Part shown: piece by piece, positions 32,132 through 40,665 of the stretch | Layout: every line of letters begins with the position of its first letter | Numbering within the stretch: position 1 is the stretch's first letter | DNA from: a virus | IMG/VR virus record: IMGVR_UViG_3300044618_001634 | Span: 1-64,000 of that record | Direction: 5' to 3' (one strand) | DNA length: 64,000 bases | Program-made: the position numbers and the translations under genes | The notes under the pieces: model-generated | What the model was told of the DNA's origin: nothing | Databases searched by the model: none | What the model saw: the letters and a program-made list of their open reading frames with translations, nothing else

Positions 32132-33355
32132 TTACCGTCCTTGATTATTAAGTAATGATTGAGTAGGAGTTGGCAACTGAACTGTGGTTTGTCCATTTAA
32201 TCCAATGGCAGGACCGGCGGCTTTTGGAAATACCATTCCATTAGCACTGTTCATAGCAACTCTTACTGCGGCTGGCAACACCTGTCTGGCAGCGTCTTGA
32301 GCATATTGACGAAGTTCTGTATTGGCCAGGCTCTTAAGATCTTTGCCTTTGAATGTTTCATATGATGTTCCGGCTTTTTGTATGGCACCAAGTATGTTTT
32401 GCACACCACCGCGACCACTTGCCAATGCTGCTAAGTCTGAGAATGTTCCCTCAACCGCATCTACTAGGCCGCCTTGTCCAAACACCGTGGCAGTTGAGCC
32501 TGGACGTGCCAGTGCGCTCTTAACTGTATCGTAACGATTAGGATCACCAAACCCAACTACAGTATTACTAGGAGTTGCGCCGCCCACTGCGCCACTACCA
32601 TACTTGACTGTTTCATATCTAATACTCATAGTATGTGTCATTATATCGCCACCCGCGGTATAATCATAGGTGTCGTGTTGCCACTCGGTGATCATTGGAT
32701 TGATCAATGTATAACTTGCATACTTTTTTTGACTAAGACCGTATATGGTTATATCTCTGAAGAATGCAGGTTTACCGCCTTCTTTGCCAGCACCAATGTT
32801 TTTTAATCCATCCGAGTAGCTTTCACCAATATATCCCCAATCGTTGACTGGACGGCTGTTGGTATAGGTGTCTCTGGTGTTGTAACTAAACCCTTGTTGC
32901 ATGCTGGCCAATTGTCCAATGGTTCCGTCAGTTACTGCAGCTCCTTGATATGAATTGGCTGTGTCTTTGTAGTAGTAACTCATGTAGTTGTACCACATGT
33001 TGCGAATCAAGTCTCCTTGATCGTCGTTAAAAACAATTTGTACAGGATTATAATCTAGTTTAGTTTGAACCAATCTTTTACGATTGTATTGATTCATTGT
33101 TTCTACATTTATTGTGTAGCTTGGTAATTGTGCGGACTTGACTACAAGTCCAACTGTGGCAACATCACCGCTACCAAACACCTTCTGTAATGCAGGAATT
33201 TGTCCAGTGTTGATGTTAAAAAACACGTGGAAAAGAAATTTATAACGAGGCAGTAACTCGTACTGATTGGTCCTAAAGATTTTGGATGCATGCGCATAAT
33301 CTTTAAGACCATCGACACCAAAGAACCCCTGAAGGAAATCCTGGCCGAAACTCAT
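32132..33355 (-). CDS. Tail tube/baseplate initiator-like structural protein
   Basis: 407 residues. The region LPRYKFLFHVFFNINTGQIP, the KSAQLPSYTINVETMNQYNR segment and NDDQGDLIRNMWYNYMSYYY are typical of proteins with a tail-tube fold (T4 gp19, gp48, gp54 type). The latter half is Gly/Ala-rich. It follows gp19 by 6 bases. It could be the baseplate tube initiator (gp54-like), but the exact T4 counterpart is uncertain. Confidence 0.6.
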   Translation of the reverse strand: MSFGQDFLQGFFGVDGLKDYAHASKIFRTNQYELLPRYKFLFHVFFNINTGQIPALQKVFGSGDVATVGLVVKSAQLPSYTINVETMNQYNRKRLVQTKLDYNPVQIVFNDDQGDLIRNMWYNYMSYYYKDTANSYQGAAVTDGTIGQLASMQQGFSYNTRDTYTNSRPVNDWGYIGESYSDGLKNIGAGKEGGKPAFFRDITIYGLSQKKYASYTLINPMITEWQHDTYDYTAGGDIMTHTMSIRYETVKYGSGAVGGATPSNTVVGFGDPNRYDTVKSALARPGSTATVFGQGGLVDAVEGTFSDLAALASGRGGVQNILGAIQKAGTSYETFKGKDLKSLANTELRQYAQDAARQVLPAAVRVAMNSANGMVFPKAAGPAIGLNGQTTVQLPTPTQSLLNNQGR

Positions 33356-33361
33356 AATCGT

Positions 33362-34003
33362 TTAGATTGTAGTTTCGGAAGTACCAGCGCCTGTTGCAAC
33401 ATCACCAACGGTTCTGCCAACAGTAGCTCCAATACCGCTACCAGTTGGGGTTTGTAATGCATTGTCAAAACGCAAGGTCATGGAAATTGTAGCCACAGCA
33501 CTCTCGCCGTAGTCCATATTGTTGTAGTTTACTTCTTGTAAGTAGCAACCATAAATTTCCCAAGTTTCAAGAGCAATTGGTTCATATGCGCCATTGCCGC
33601 CGTCCAATACTTCAAACCGTGTAAGGAATTTGTAATCGATACCACTAGCAGCAGATGATTGCTCCATGAAGTCTAGTTGTTTCTGTAACTGTTCGCCAAC
33701 CAACTTAGAAACTGTACCGCCGGCATCATCACGCACTTGGCATGTAAGGTCGCCCCAACTGTGTTTGCCAGCAAGTTTGATTGTGCTGTTATACACAGGA
33801 ACATCAATATTTTCAAAGGTAACAGTTGGACGTGTAAAGTCCATAACCTGTTTGGTTAATTCTGTTCTAGGTGTGCTCACACCAAAGTTTTCAAATACCA
33901 CTCTAAAGCGGTATTTGAGTTTGGGCATCAACAATCCCTGATTTGGGTTACTTTGGTCACTTGCCAAAGGTACTGTCATTCTACTAAGCGATGAAACGGC
34001 CAT
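33362..34003 (-). CDS. gp19: Tail tube protein gp19
   Basis: 213 residues. PKLKYRFRVVFENFG, VMDFTRPTVTFENIDVPVYN, KHSWGDLTCQVRDDAGG and LETWEIYGCYLQEVNYNNMD are the conserved blocks of T4-like gp19. It stacks as hexameric rings inside the sheath. A late promoter (GATAAATA) and AGGAGATAA ribosome site match a highly expressed protein. Confidence 0.92.
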   Translation of the reverse strand: MAVSSLSRMTVPLASDQSNPNQGLLMPKLKYRFRVVFENFGVSTPRTELTKQVMDFTRPTVTFENIDVPVYNSTIKLAGKHSWGDLTCQVRDDAGGTVSKLVGEQLQKQLDFMEQSSAASGIDYKFLTRFEVLDGGNGAYEPIALETWEIYGCYLQEVNYNNMDYGESAVATISMTLRFDNALQTPTGSGIGATVGRTVGDVATGAGTSETTI

Positions 34004-34024
34004 TTGTTATCTCCTGTGTACTAT

Positions 34025-34032
34025 TATTTATC
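34025..34032 (-). promoter_or_regulatory. Late promoter GATAAATA for gp19
   Basis: About 20 nt upstream of the ATG at 34003; the leader carries AGGAGA. Confidence 0.72.
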
Positions 34033-34084
34033 GTAATCTATTCAAGTAGTTTTTGGGGCTATTACACCCCAAAAACCTTATGCA

Positions 34085-37000
34085 TTAAGACGCCAGTCCT
34101 GCAGCAATCTCTCCTGTGTTCTTGATACGAACTGGAATATAGATGAACTCAACTGCTTTAACGGGTTCAATCGCTATATCTACGTAGAGTTCATTACGAT
34201 CAATACGTGCTGGGGTATTATTGGTCAGATCACAAATTACCAAGTAGTCATAGATACCACGTTTGGCTACCAAGTCGATCATCAAACTATCAATTGAATT
34301 ACGGATCTCGTTACGTGTAATTTGGTCATTTGGTTCAAACAAGAATTGTTTACCAATGCTTTCTAAACGTCCACGGATAAATGCAATCAACCGTGCCACG
34401 TTAATACGATCCAACGCACTTGTTACCTGGGTGGTTGTCTTGTTACCAAAGTTGGTAATACCAACACCTGGAATAAAGGTAATTGGATTGATACTGTTTT
34501 CGTATAGTGTGTCACGCAATCCTTGACGTACACCTAGGCTTTCAAACTCGCCTGTTACACTGTTAATATAACCAATCTGTGCAGCATTATCAACTACACC
34601 GCGACGTGTTCCAGCAGGTGCCAACCAAGGAAACGCCACTTCGTCGTTACGAATAATTGTACGAAGCATCATGTGACTTGGTGGTTGTACCACTGCACTA
34701 CCTGTGGTATCTGTGGTTTGGCAACTTGGATAGAATACACCACTGTAAACATCTCGTGTGATCAAGCCATCTGCTGTTGACAATCCAAGACCGTCGTTAT
34801 TGCTGGCCCATGGTAAAATATCTTCTGGTGCCAACCGCAATGGTGTGTCACTCACAACAAACGCTGTGTTGTTGCGTTCGTTGTTGAGTGCTACCAAGTT
34901 AGGCAACAGTTCTGGATACTGCGGGGAAGCAATCAAGTTAAACACACGTTGTTCTTCACGAGCACCGGTGCTTGTATCAACGCCTGCTTTGAGTGCTTGT
35001 ACAATCAAGGCACGTTGAGCTTGGCGGCCCATGTATGGACTGCCGTCGTTCTTGTTGCCACTGGCTGTTACCCATGCATTTGTTTCTGTAGGCAATACGC
35101 TGTCAGGGAATGTTGTAGCGTTGAAGTAATCAACTTGGAAGCTCTTGACATTGAAGCCCGAACGACGTGTGTTGAATAACAACATGCCTTGTGGATACAA
35201 GCTAGGATCAGGAGCATCTAAATCCAAATAGTCGCTGGTCAACAAACTTTCGATTGTTGGGTAAGGATCTGTGATTGGATTGGTTGTACCGTTTGGTGCC
35301 CAACGTGCATCTGCAAACAATACACCATTCTCTGTAGTTTGGTCGGTATTATCAATAGTGACCCACTGATCTGCACCATTTACCAAACTCCAACGACTAA
35401 TTACTGGATAGTTTTCTAAATCACTTGTGTCAATCCACAAATCTCCATATTGCAATGGGCTTTGTGCTTCGTCGTTTTGTGTGAGTGGTGCTGTGGCACT
35501 AAAGATAGGACCACTTGCATTGGTCAAACTTAAATTGTCACCGCGCACATCATTAGTAACGTTTTGATAGCCAAACCATTCGCCATTGTCTTGAATCATA
35601 ATGTCAACTTGGTTTGTAGCTGAGTAGTACCATAAACGTCCGTCAGCTGGATCTTGATCCGGCGCAGAATCACTGGCTGTGTAGGTAAATGTTGTCGACC
35701 CTACCCAGTTACTCAAAATAAGACCTTGTGCTACACCGTTGTTGTAGCGTTGACGAATTCCGCGCACTGTGGTATTGAATCCAGCTGTTGTTACAGGAGT
35801 TCCAATACTGTTAATCAAAATGATTGTACCACCTTGGCTGTGAGTCAACACAATTGAGCCGGCACTATTAACCGATGCACTTACATATGGAACTGCAGCA
35901 GCACTAACAGCAGCCACAAAGTTTGAAACTGTTGTTCCAGTTAATGTTGCAGTTACTGGCGTTGAGAATGTGCCACTTTCAGAACTAGAAGCACTGATTG
36001 TAAATGTATTTCCACTTATAAACGGACCAGGTGCACTGTTATCGCCAGTGATTATTGTAGAGCCAGTTGAGTATCTTTCCAATAAAAGGAATGTGCTGGT
36101 TGAATCGTTGTAAATGTCACCTTGAGCATAGGTGCTACCAGCTGTGATGGTTTTGCCGCCGCCACTTGGGTCAATTGCAAAGTTAGCAGCTGCATCGTTA
36201 CCATAAACATTACAACTTTGCTGTACAAAGGTGCCCAGTGTGCTGTTATATTTTTTAACAATAAGATTTGTTCCTAAATTTACATTGTTAATTTTTTGCC
36301 ACACAGAACCAGTTGGACGTCCACCGTTGGTGTCAGATGTTCTCCAACGTGGTACATTGTAGCTGTAATTTGCATAAAAGTCTGGAGCAACATACAAACT
36401 AGCTGTGATGCCCAATGCTGTCAGTGGTGTTCCTGTTCCGTTGGCAATTTCAACTAGGCCTTCGCCCAATGAACTACCGTCGCTGATTGCAAAACGATCA
36501 GCATAAATTTGTAATTTGTTGCCAATAAACGCTGAATAAACGCCAGTGATATTAGCATTGTTAATGTCATTACTTACAGATTCAACATCGGTGCCAGTCA
36601 ATATAACATTGGTCCCGTTAATAACAATACTGTTACTAACAACCAGAGTTGGATTAGAGTTAGCGCCCTGTATTGTAGGCCATGCTGTTTTCCAGTCATC
36701 GCTTCCTAACAATACCCAGGTGTTGTATAATTCACTCAAATAGATACTGCTGGTTTCTGCAGATGTTGGACCACCACGCTTGTAATAACTAGGATTAAGT
36801 GTGCTAGTCGCTGTAACTGCATAATCGCCAATGCTTCCAAGACTTTGCAATGGCACTGTGCTTGATGTTTCTAAGTCAGCAGTATCTGTGATTACCAGTG
36901 GTACTTTGTTTGTAAATGCGCTGGTAACTTGATTCCACTCAAAAATTCCCCATAGTGTGTTAGCAGTATCCAACCAGTATGTTCCTTCGTTTGGACTGCC

Positions 37001-37381
37001 GGTTGGACGAACCAATGTTGCTGTTAATTCAGCAAGATCAATGTCCACACGCTGAATATAACAACGATTAGAAACGCCCAATGCACTGTAGGCAGCCAAT
37101 AACCCGTATTCGTTGAGTTCGTAACCGTTGATCGGTGTTCCTGTTGTAGTTTTATAAAAGAAGGGATTGCCAAATGTAGCCAACAAATCACGCTGACTGC
37201 TCATTAAGTAAACACGATTTGCGTTGGCTGCCAATGTGCCAGCTGCAACGCCAACTCCGGCACCAGAAACTTTGTTCTGTGCTGTTGCTAATAAAATGTA
37301 CGGTACCGAGTTAGTTGCTGATGGAATATATTGACTTTCATCAATAATGCTAACTTGTACGCCAGGTGATATAAGTGCCAT
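34085..37381 (-). CDS. gp18: Tail sheath protein gp18, unusually long
   Basis: 1098 residues against 659 in T4. The N terminus (MALISPGVQVSIIDESQYIP) and C terminus (ARLIAFIRGRLESIGKQFLF, RNEIRNSIDSLMIDLVAKRG, AIEPVKAVEFIYIPVRI) are the conserved sheath core. The extra length lies in the middle (about 130-750), a Thr/Ser/Asn-rich beta region that includes DNGEWFGYQNV, and would project outward from the contractile sheath. Late promoter with AAAGGAATT before the ATG. Confidence 0.93.
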   Translation of the reverse strand: MALISPGVQVSIIDESQYIPSATNSVPYILLATAQNKVSGAGVGVAAGTLAANANRVYLMSSQRDLLATFGNPFFYKTTTGTPINGYELNEYGLLAAYSALGVSNRCYIQRVDIDLAELTATLVRPTGSPNEGTYWLDTANTLWGIFEWNQVTSAFTNKVPLVITDTADLETSSTVPLQSLGSIGDYAVTATSTLNPSYYKRGGPTSAETSSIYLSELYNTWVLLGSDDWKTAWPTIQGANSNPTLVVSNSIVINGTNVILTGTDVESVSNDINNANITGVYSAFIGNKLQIYADRFAISDGSSLGEGLVEIANGTGTPLTALGITASLYVAPDFYANYSYNVPRWRTSDTNGGRPTGSVWQKINNVNLGTNLIVKKYNSTLGTFVQQSCNVYGNDAAANFAIDPSGGGKTITAGSTYAQGDIYNDSTSTFLLLERYSTGSTIITGDNSAPGPFISGNTFTISASSSESGTFSTPVTATLTGTTVSNFVAAVSAAAVPYVSASVNSAGSIVLTHSQGGTIILINSIGTPVTTAGFNTTVRGIRQRYNNGVAQGLILSNWVGSTTFTYTASDSAPDQDPADGRLWYYSATNQVDIMIQDNGEWFGYQNVTNDVRGDNLSLTNASGPIFSATAPLTQNDEAQSPLQYGDLWIDTSDLENYPVISRWSLVNGADQWVTIDNTDQTTENGVLFADARWAPNGTTNPITDPYPTIESLLTSDYLDLDAPDPSLYPQGMLLFNTRRSGFNVKSFQVDYFNATTFPDSVLPTETNAWVTASGNKNDGSPYMGRQAQRALIVQALKAGVDTSTGAREEQRVFNLIASPQYPELLPNLVALNNERNNTAFVVSDTPLRLAPEDILPWASNNDGLGLSTADGLITRDVYSGVFYPSCQTTDTTGSAVVQPPSHMMLRTIIRNDEVAFPWLAPAGTRRGVVDNAAQIGYINSVTGEFESLGVRQGLRDTLYENSINPITFIPGVGITNFGNKTTTQVTSALDRINVARLIAFIRGRLESIGKQFLFEPNDQITRNEIRNSIDSLMIDLVAKRGIYDYLVICDLTNNTPARIDRNELYVDIAIEPVKAVEFIYIPVRIKNTGEIAAGLAS

Positions 37382-37407
37382 GGTAATTCCTTTTTTCTAG
37401 TTAAAGA

Positions 37408-37415
37408 TATTTATC
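37408..37415 (-). promoter_or_regulatory. Late promoter GATAAATA for gp18
   Basis: About 26 nt upstream of the ATG at 37381; the leader contains AAAGGAAT. Confidence 0.72.
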
Positions 37416-37467
37416 GGAATGCCTAAAAAGAGCATGGTATTGGTGCCCTTACTGTAAGGTTCGCAAT

Positions 37468-37475
37468 AATAAATA
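37468..37475 (+). promoter_or_regulatory. Late promoter-like AATAAATA
   Basis: Ends 4 nt before ATG 37480. It may also be part of a longer coding region if the A5 tract upstream is a frameshift, so its status is uncertain. Confidence 0.4.
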
Positions 37476-37479
37476 CCAC

Positions 37480-37824
37480 ATGAGACCCATATGTCCTGCC
37501 TGTAATCAACGCCCAAGGGCTATAAATTGCCACAGAGACGGCATAATTTATTACCGCAGCAAGTGTGAAATGTGCAATCGCAAAGGTAGGAAAATCAAAC
37601 CGCCAACACCAAGATGGGAATTAAGCGGATATAAGAAAAAACCCACATGTGATCGATGTGGGTTCAAAGCAAAATATGCAGGGCAGTTGCTAGTATATCA
37701 CGTCGATGGCAACATGAATAATAGCAGTCTGCGCAATTTAAAAACCATTTGTTTAAATTGTGTTGTAGACGTTAAGAAGAGCTTGTCAACTTGGCGGCCC
37801 GGGGATCTTGAACCAGACTCTTAA
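37480..37824 (+). CDS. Zinc-ribbon/HNH-like small protein
   Basis: 114 residues from the ATG at 37480. Cys pairs MRPICPACNQRP, KCEMCNRKG, CDRCGFKA and ICLNCV, with H in YHVDGNMNNSSLRNLKTICL, give an HNH-like treble-clef arrangement with extra zinc ribbon. Similar small proteins are common in cyanophages without a known role. In the same frame upstream, WYWCPYCKVRNNKYH reads as another zinc knuckle, but no start codon exists in that frame. Convergent with the dNMP kinase, overlapping it by 53 bases. Confidence 0.65.
   Translation: MRPICPACNQRPRAINCHRDGIIYYRSKCEMCNRKGRKIKPPTPRWELSGYKKKPTCDRCGFKAKYAGQLLVYHVDGNMNNSSLRNLKTICLNCVVDVKKSLSTWRPGDLEPDS
37636..37664 (-). terminator. Terminator for minus strand inside a plus-strand gene
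   Basis: Perfect 9-bp stem AACCCACAT / ATGTGGGTT (37640-37648 with 37656-37664), 7-nt loop, and six T on the minus strand. It would end transcripts from the dNMP kinase gene, while lying within the coding sequence of the zinc-ribbon gene. Confidence 0.8.
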
Positions 37825-38437
37825 TTTGTTTGTAAAGATTATCAAGTCCGTCGGCATTGTTATCAATTATAGCATCAAATTCCGTACCAACCCAAGCTGT
37901 TTCGCTGGCATGAACATTAAACTTTTCCAAGCGGTCTTTGCTTAACCGCCATTCTATGTTGTTAGGACCCTGATTTACAATTTTAGCCAAATCGTACCAT
38001 TCGGGTTCTGGACCGCGAATTACCCTAATAACAATGCCGTCGGCATCTTTGATTGCTTTAATTTCGTTAGGAAAACGGCAGTCAGAAATCACTACGTCAT
38101 CGGTGGTTTTTCGAAGTTTATTTTCCAGGCTTGCAATCCAGATGTTGTCGTGAAAACCTTTACGGCAAACTTCTGTGCCCCAAAGTTGCAATACTAGCCT
38201 AGGAGTTAAATTAGGCATGTTTAAGCGTTCAGCCCACCATGTGTCAACTTGTTCGCGCCAGGCACGGCTTTCTTTGGTGCGCCCTTCCAGCAACTCGCGA
38301 TCCCACCCAAACACTGCAGCTACAGCATCTTTAAGGGTGTGGGCAAATGACTCACGTCGGAACTGATGTATGTTTTGCAAGTAATCTGCAGTGGTATCTT
38401 TTCCAGATCCAATAAGTCCACATACACCAATAATCAT
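37772..38437 (-). CDS. gp1: Deoxynucleoside monophosphate kinase (gp1-like)
   Basis: 221 residues. P-loop GLIGSGKDTTA (7-17), then FAHTLKDAVAAVFGWDRELL, LQLWGTEVCR, and the DCRFPNEIKAI segment that corresponds to the substrate/Walker-B region of T4 gp1. It phosphorylates dNMPs to supply DNA synthesis. ATGA overlap with the dexA-like gene. Confidence 0.85.
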   Translation of the reverse strand: MIIGVCGLIGSGKDTTADYLQNIHQFRRESFAHTLKDAVAAVFGWDRELLEGRTKESRAWREQVDTWWAERLNMPNLTPRLVLQLWGTEVCRKGFHDNIWIASLENKLRKTTDDVVISDCRFPNEIKAIKDADGIVIRVIRGPEPEWYDLAKIVNQGPNNIEWRLSKDRLEKFNVHASETAWVGTEFDAIIDNNADGLDNLYKQIKSLVQDPRAAKLTSSS

Positions 38438-38955
38438 GCCAATTCCTTTATGTTAAAATGTTTAAGAGTAGTTTGTAATAAGTCAATTTGTCTACGGCAA
38501 TCCTCTAGAGCATGATGACTGGTAGGAGGTTTTGGTAGTCCTGGCCACAAGCTAAACACAGTACGACTATCACGCACGGCATAGAACTGCCAAGGGATCG
38601 GTTTGCCATAACTCTTGTATGCATGCTCTAGGATATTCATGTCGTAAGTTGGGCCTTGTGCCCAAATACGTTTACTGTGCCAGATCAACTTGCCCAACTC
38701 GTCCAGAGCCCGATCCAACGGTATACGACCTTCTTCATTGAACGCTTCATCTCTTGCTGCCGCAGGTTGAGTAGCCCACCAATCAATGGTACCTTGTTGT
38801 ATGCTACGATTTTCTTGGCTTTCCAGAGTTACTCTGGCATAGTATTGTTGATCAAAGTTATGAATACCAAATGGATCAAATGCCTGTGCGGCAATGGTTA
38901 ATATTGTTGTGTCTGGTCCTGTGCCCAGGCCTTCTAAGTCTATCATGAGATCCAT
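38434..38955 (-). CDS. dexA: DexA-like 3'-5' exonuclease (DEDDh)
   Basis: 173 residues. D6-x-E8 in LMIDLEGLG, D105 in GPTYDMNILEHAY, and H148-x4-D-type motif in SHHALEDCRRQ form the DEDDh active site. T4 DexA (227 residues) degrades ssDNA and host DNA. The start at 38955 fits a promoter whose -10 (TATACT) lies 6 nt upstream, so the mRNA is predicted to be leaderless. Confidence 0.85.
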   Translation of the reverse strand: MDLMIDLEGLGTGPDTTILTIAAQAFDPFGIHNFDQQYYARVTLESQENRSIQQGTIDWWATQPAAARDEAFNEEGRIPLDRALDELGKLIWHSKRIWAQGPTYDMNILEHAYKSYGKPIPWQFYAVRDSRTVFSLWPGLPKPPTSHHALEDCRRQIDLLQTTLKHFNIKELA

Positions 38956-38961
38956 GCTGTA

Positions 38962-38990
38962 AGTATAACATAGATTACGATAAAAGTCTA
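38962..38990 (-). promoter_or_regulatory. Sigma70-type promoter for dexA (leaderless type)
   Basis: TAGACT (38985-38990), 17-nt spacer, TATACT (38962-38967) on the minus strand; ATG 6 nt beyond. Confidence 0.6.
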
Positions 38991-38997
38991 GTAGGTT

Positions 38998-39768
38998 TTA
39001 ACCAATTACCCAGGTAATAGGTTGGCTACCATCAACATAGTTTTTGAGTTGCTCAATTTGAACATCCATTTGAGCTTGTGCTTCGGCCTTCATTGCGGAA
39101 CCGTTAAGGCTACCGCCACCCTGTGGACCAGCAATGGTGGCAAATTTTTCACGTGCTTCGCCAATGATCATTTTGCAATTGGCAACCATATAGTCTTTGA
39201 TCCATTGACTGATTTGGTAGTCGCTTAATAGATTAAATTCTGGCTTGAGATTGTATGTCCACAGCAACACATTTTCTCCTGTGCCTTTGGGATCTCTAAT
39301 CAACTGTAATTTTTTAGTCACAGGATTATAGGTATAGTTCATGTAGGCGCCAAACATACGACCGGCTAGTTCTACATACTGCGAGTAAAAGTCGTAAGTG
39401 GCCAGGCCACCAGCCACGTTAAAATTCATCAGGTAAACATTCATGCTTGCCTGACTAAATGGATCAAAGTTGCTGGCAAACGGACCTGTGCTGTCACCAA
39501 ATGTTCTACGGAAAATCTGACGCACCTGAATCACTTCCTGCGGCAGGGTATAAATGTTTACATTGTTAACCAATTCCATAAAAGTGTATGATTCTTCATA
39601 GGCATTTTGTGCCCGCTGGCGATAGGTACCAATGGTTTTTTGATATGCAGCTTCATAATGTTCTGCATCTAGCTCAAGGTCAATGATCTGATTGGCCAAC
39701 TGAAGTTGTACATATTCAATAAGATTTTGTTTGAGCGTTTGTAAAGTGGATTCAACTTGTAATGGCAT
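38998..39768 (-). CDS. gp13: Neck protein (gp13-like)
   Basis: 256 residues. AYEESYTFMELVNNVNIYTL, EVIQVRQIFRRTFGDSTGP, FDPFSQASMNVYLMNFNVAG, LATYDFYSQYVELAGRMFGA and the C-terminal LNGSAMKAEAQAQMDVQIEQ follow the neck-protein pattern of cyanophage T4-like genomes. I assign gp13 rather than gp14 because gp14- and gp15-like genes are found at 42149 and 43492. The late promoter ends 5 nt before the ATG, with no Shine-Dalgarno site. Confidence 0.65.
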   Translation of the reverse strand: MPLQVESTLQTLKQNLIEYVQLQLANQIIDLELDAEHYEAAYQKTIGTYRQRAQNAYEESYTFMELVNNVNIYTLPQEVIQVRQIFRRTFGDSTGPFASNFDPFSQASMNVYLMNFNVAGGLATYDFYSQYVELAGRMFGAYMNYTYNPVTKKLQLIRDPKGTGENVLLWTYNLKPEFNLLSDYQISQWIKDYMVANCKMIIGEAREKFATIAGPQGGGSLNGSAMKAEAQAQMDVQIEQLKNYVDGSQPITWVIG

Positions 39769-39773
39769 AAGAG

Positions 39774-39781
39774 TATTTACC
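39774..39781 (-). promoter_or_regulatory. Late promoter GGTAAATA (leaderless type)
   Basis: Ends 5 nt before the gp13-like ATG at 39768; located between it and the stop of the radical SAM gene. Confidence 0.65.
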
Positions 39782-39786
39782 GATCT

Positions 39787-40653
39787 TCACTTGCCTTTGC
39801 GTATAGCCCATATTTTTTTATAATTGCTTTGTTCGGGGCAAAATTTACACATTGGTATAGGATTATCAATTTCGTCCATAAACTGGTCTAGACGGATTGC
39901 TAACTCATCACTGCCCAGTGGGCGATAACTGTATAAAAGTTTGCGATCTTCTGCTGTTATTGCCAGCGGATGCTGTTGGTCAAACTCGGGCAACAGAGTT
40001 GACGGCCCACATTTATACATTTTGCCACGTATGAAATGATAGTTTTTCCAATGCACAAATCCACAATTGCTGTGAGCTTTTAACGGATCACTATTGTGTA
40101 GGGTCAACTCGCCTGCGGCATTGCGTTTTATACTGCTTTGATAAAACTCAGTTTGATTCCACACTGCTACCTTAATCCTGTTGGAATCTTCATAGTACCA
40201 ATCGGCATTGTAAATGTTATTTTCTTTGCCGTGCATCTCTTTCACTGGAGCACGTACAAAGTTTTCTATCTGCTCAAATATTTCGCGATTGTCTTCATCG
40301 TTATGTAAACTAACACCTATCCAAATTCTTCTATTTTTAATTTTTTCGTATAGGTCTTTGACATGGGTTAGCCTTGTGCCGTTGGTTAAAATCTGTACTG
40401 TTGCAGTAGGCCACAAAGCATTCAAGCCCAGTGCCCAGTCAACTATGGTTGGATTTAGTAACGGTTCACCACCAAGGATAACAATGTGTTCAAAGTCAAC
40501 ATACTTTGCCCATTCCGTGTAGTCGTCCTTGTAGTCGTTCCATGCTTGCCATCCTTTGAAGTTATAATCATTAAATCGATTACAGTTTTCACAGGTTAAG
40601 TTGCAAACATTGGTTATGTAAAATTCACCCTTGGATATTACTCGACGAGACAT
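39787..40653 (-). CDS. Radical SAM protein (3)
   Basis: 288 residues. C17-x3-C21-x2-C24 (VCNLTCENCNRF) and ILGGEPLLNP give the radical SAM core. C-terminal Cys residues (CGFVHW, YKCGPS, MCKFC) look like a SPASM-type auxiliary cluster. Unlike the other two radical SAM proteins here, the auxiliary Cys are after the core rather than before it. It lies between gp13 and the 380-residue gene and is on the same strand. No precursor peptide gene is obvious next to it. Confidence 0.75.
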   Translation of the reverse strand: MSRRVISKGEFYITNVCNLTCENCNRFNDYNFKGWQAWNDYKDDYTEWAKYVDFEHIVILGGEPLLNPTIVDWALGLNALWPTATVQILTNGTRLTHVKDLYEKIKNRRIWIGVSLHNDEDNREIFEQIENFVRAPVKEMHGKENNIYNADWYYEDSNRIKVAVWNQTEFYQSSIKRNAAGELTLHNSDPLKAHSNCGFVHWKNYHFIRGKMYKCGPSTLLPEFDQQHPLAITAEDRKLLYSYRPLGSDELAIRLDQFMDEIDNPIPMCKFCPEQSNYKKIWAIRKGK

Positions 40654-40665
40654 CCTTTACTTAGT

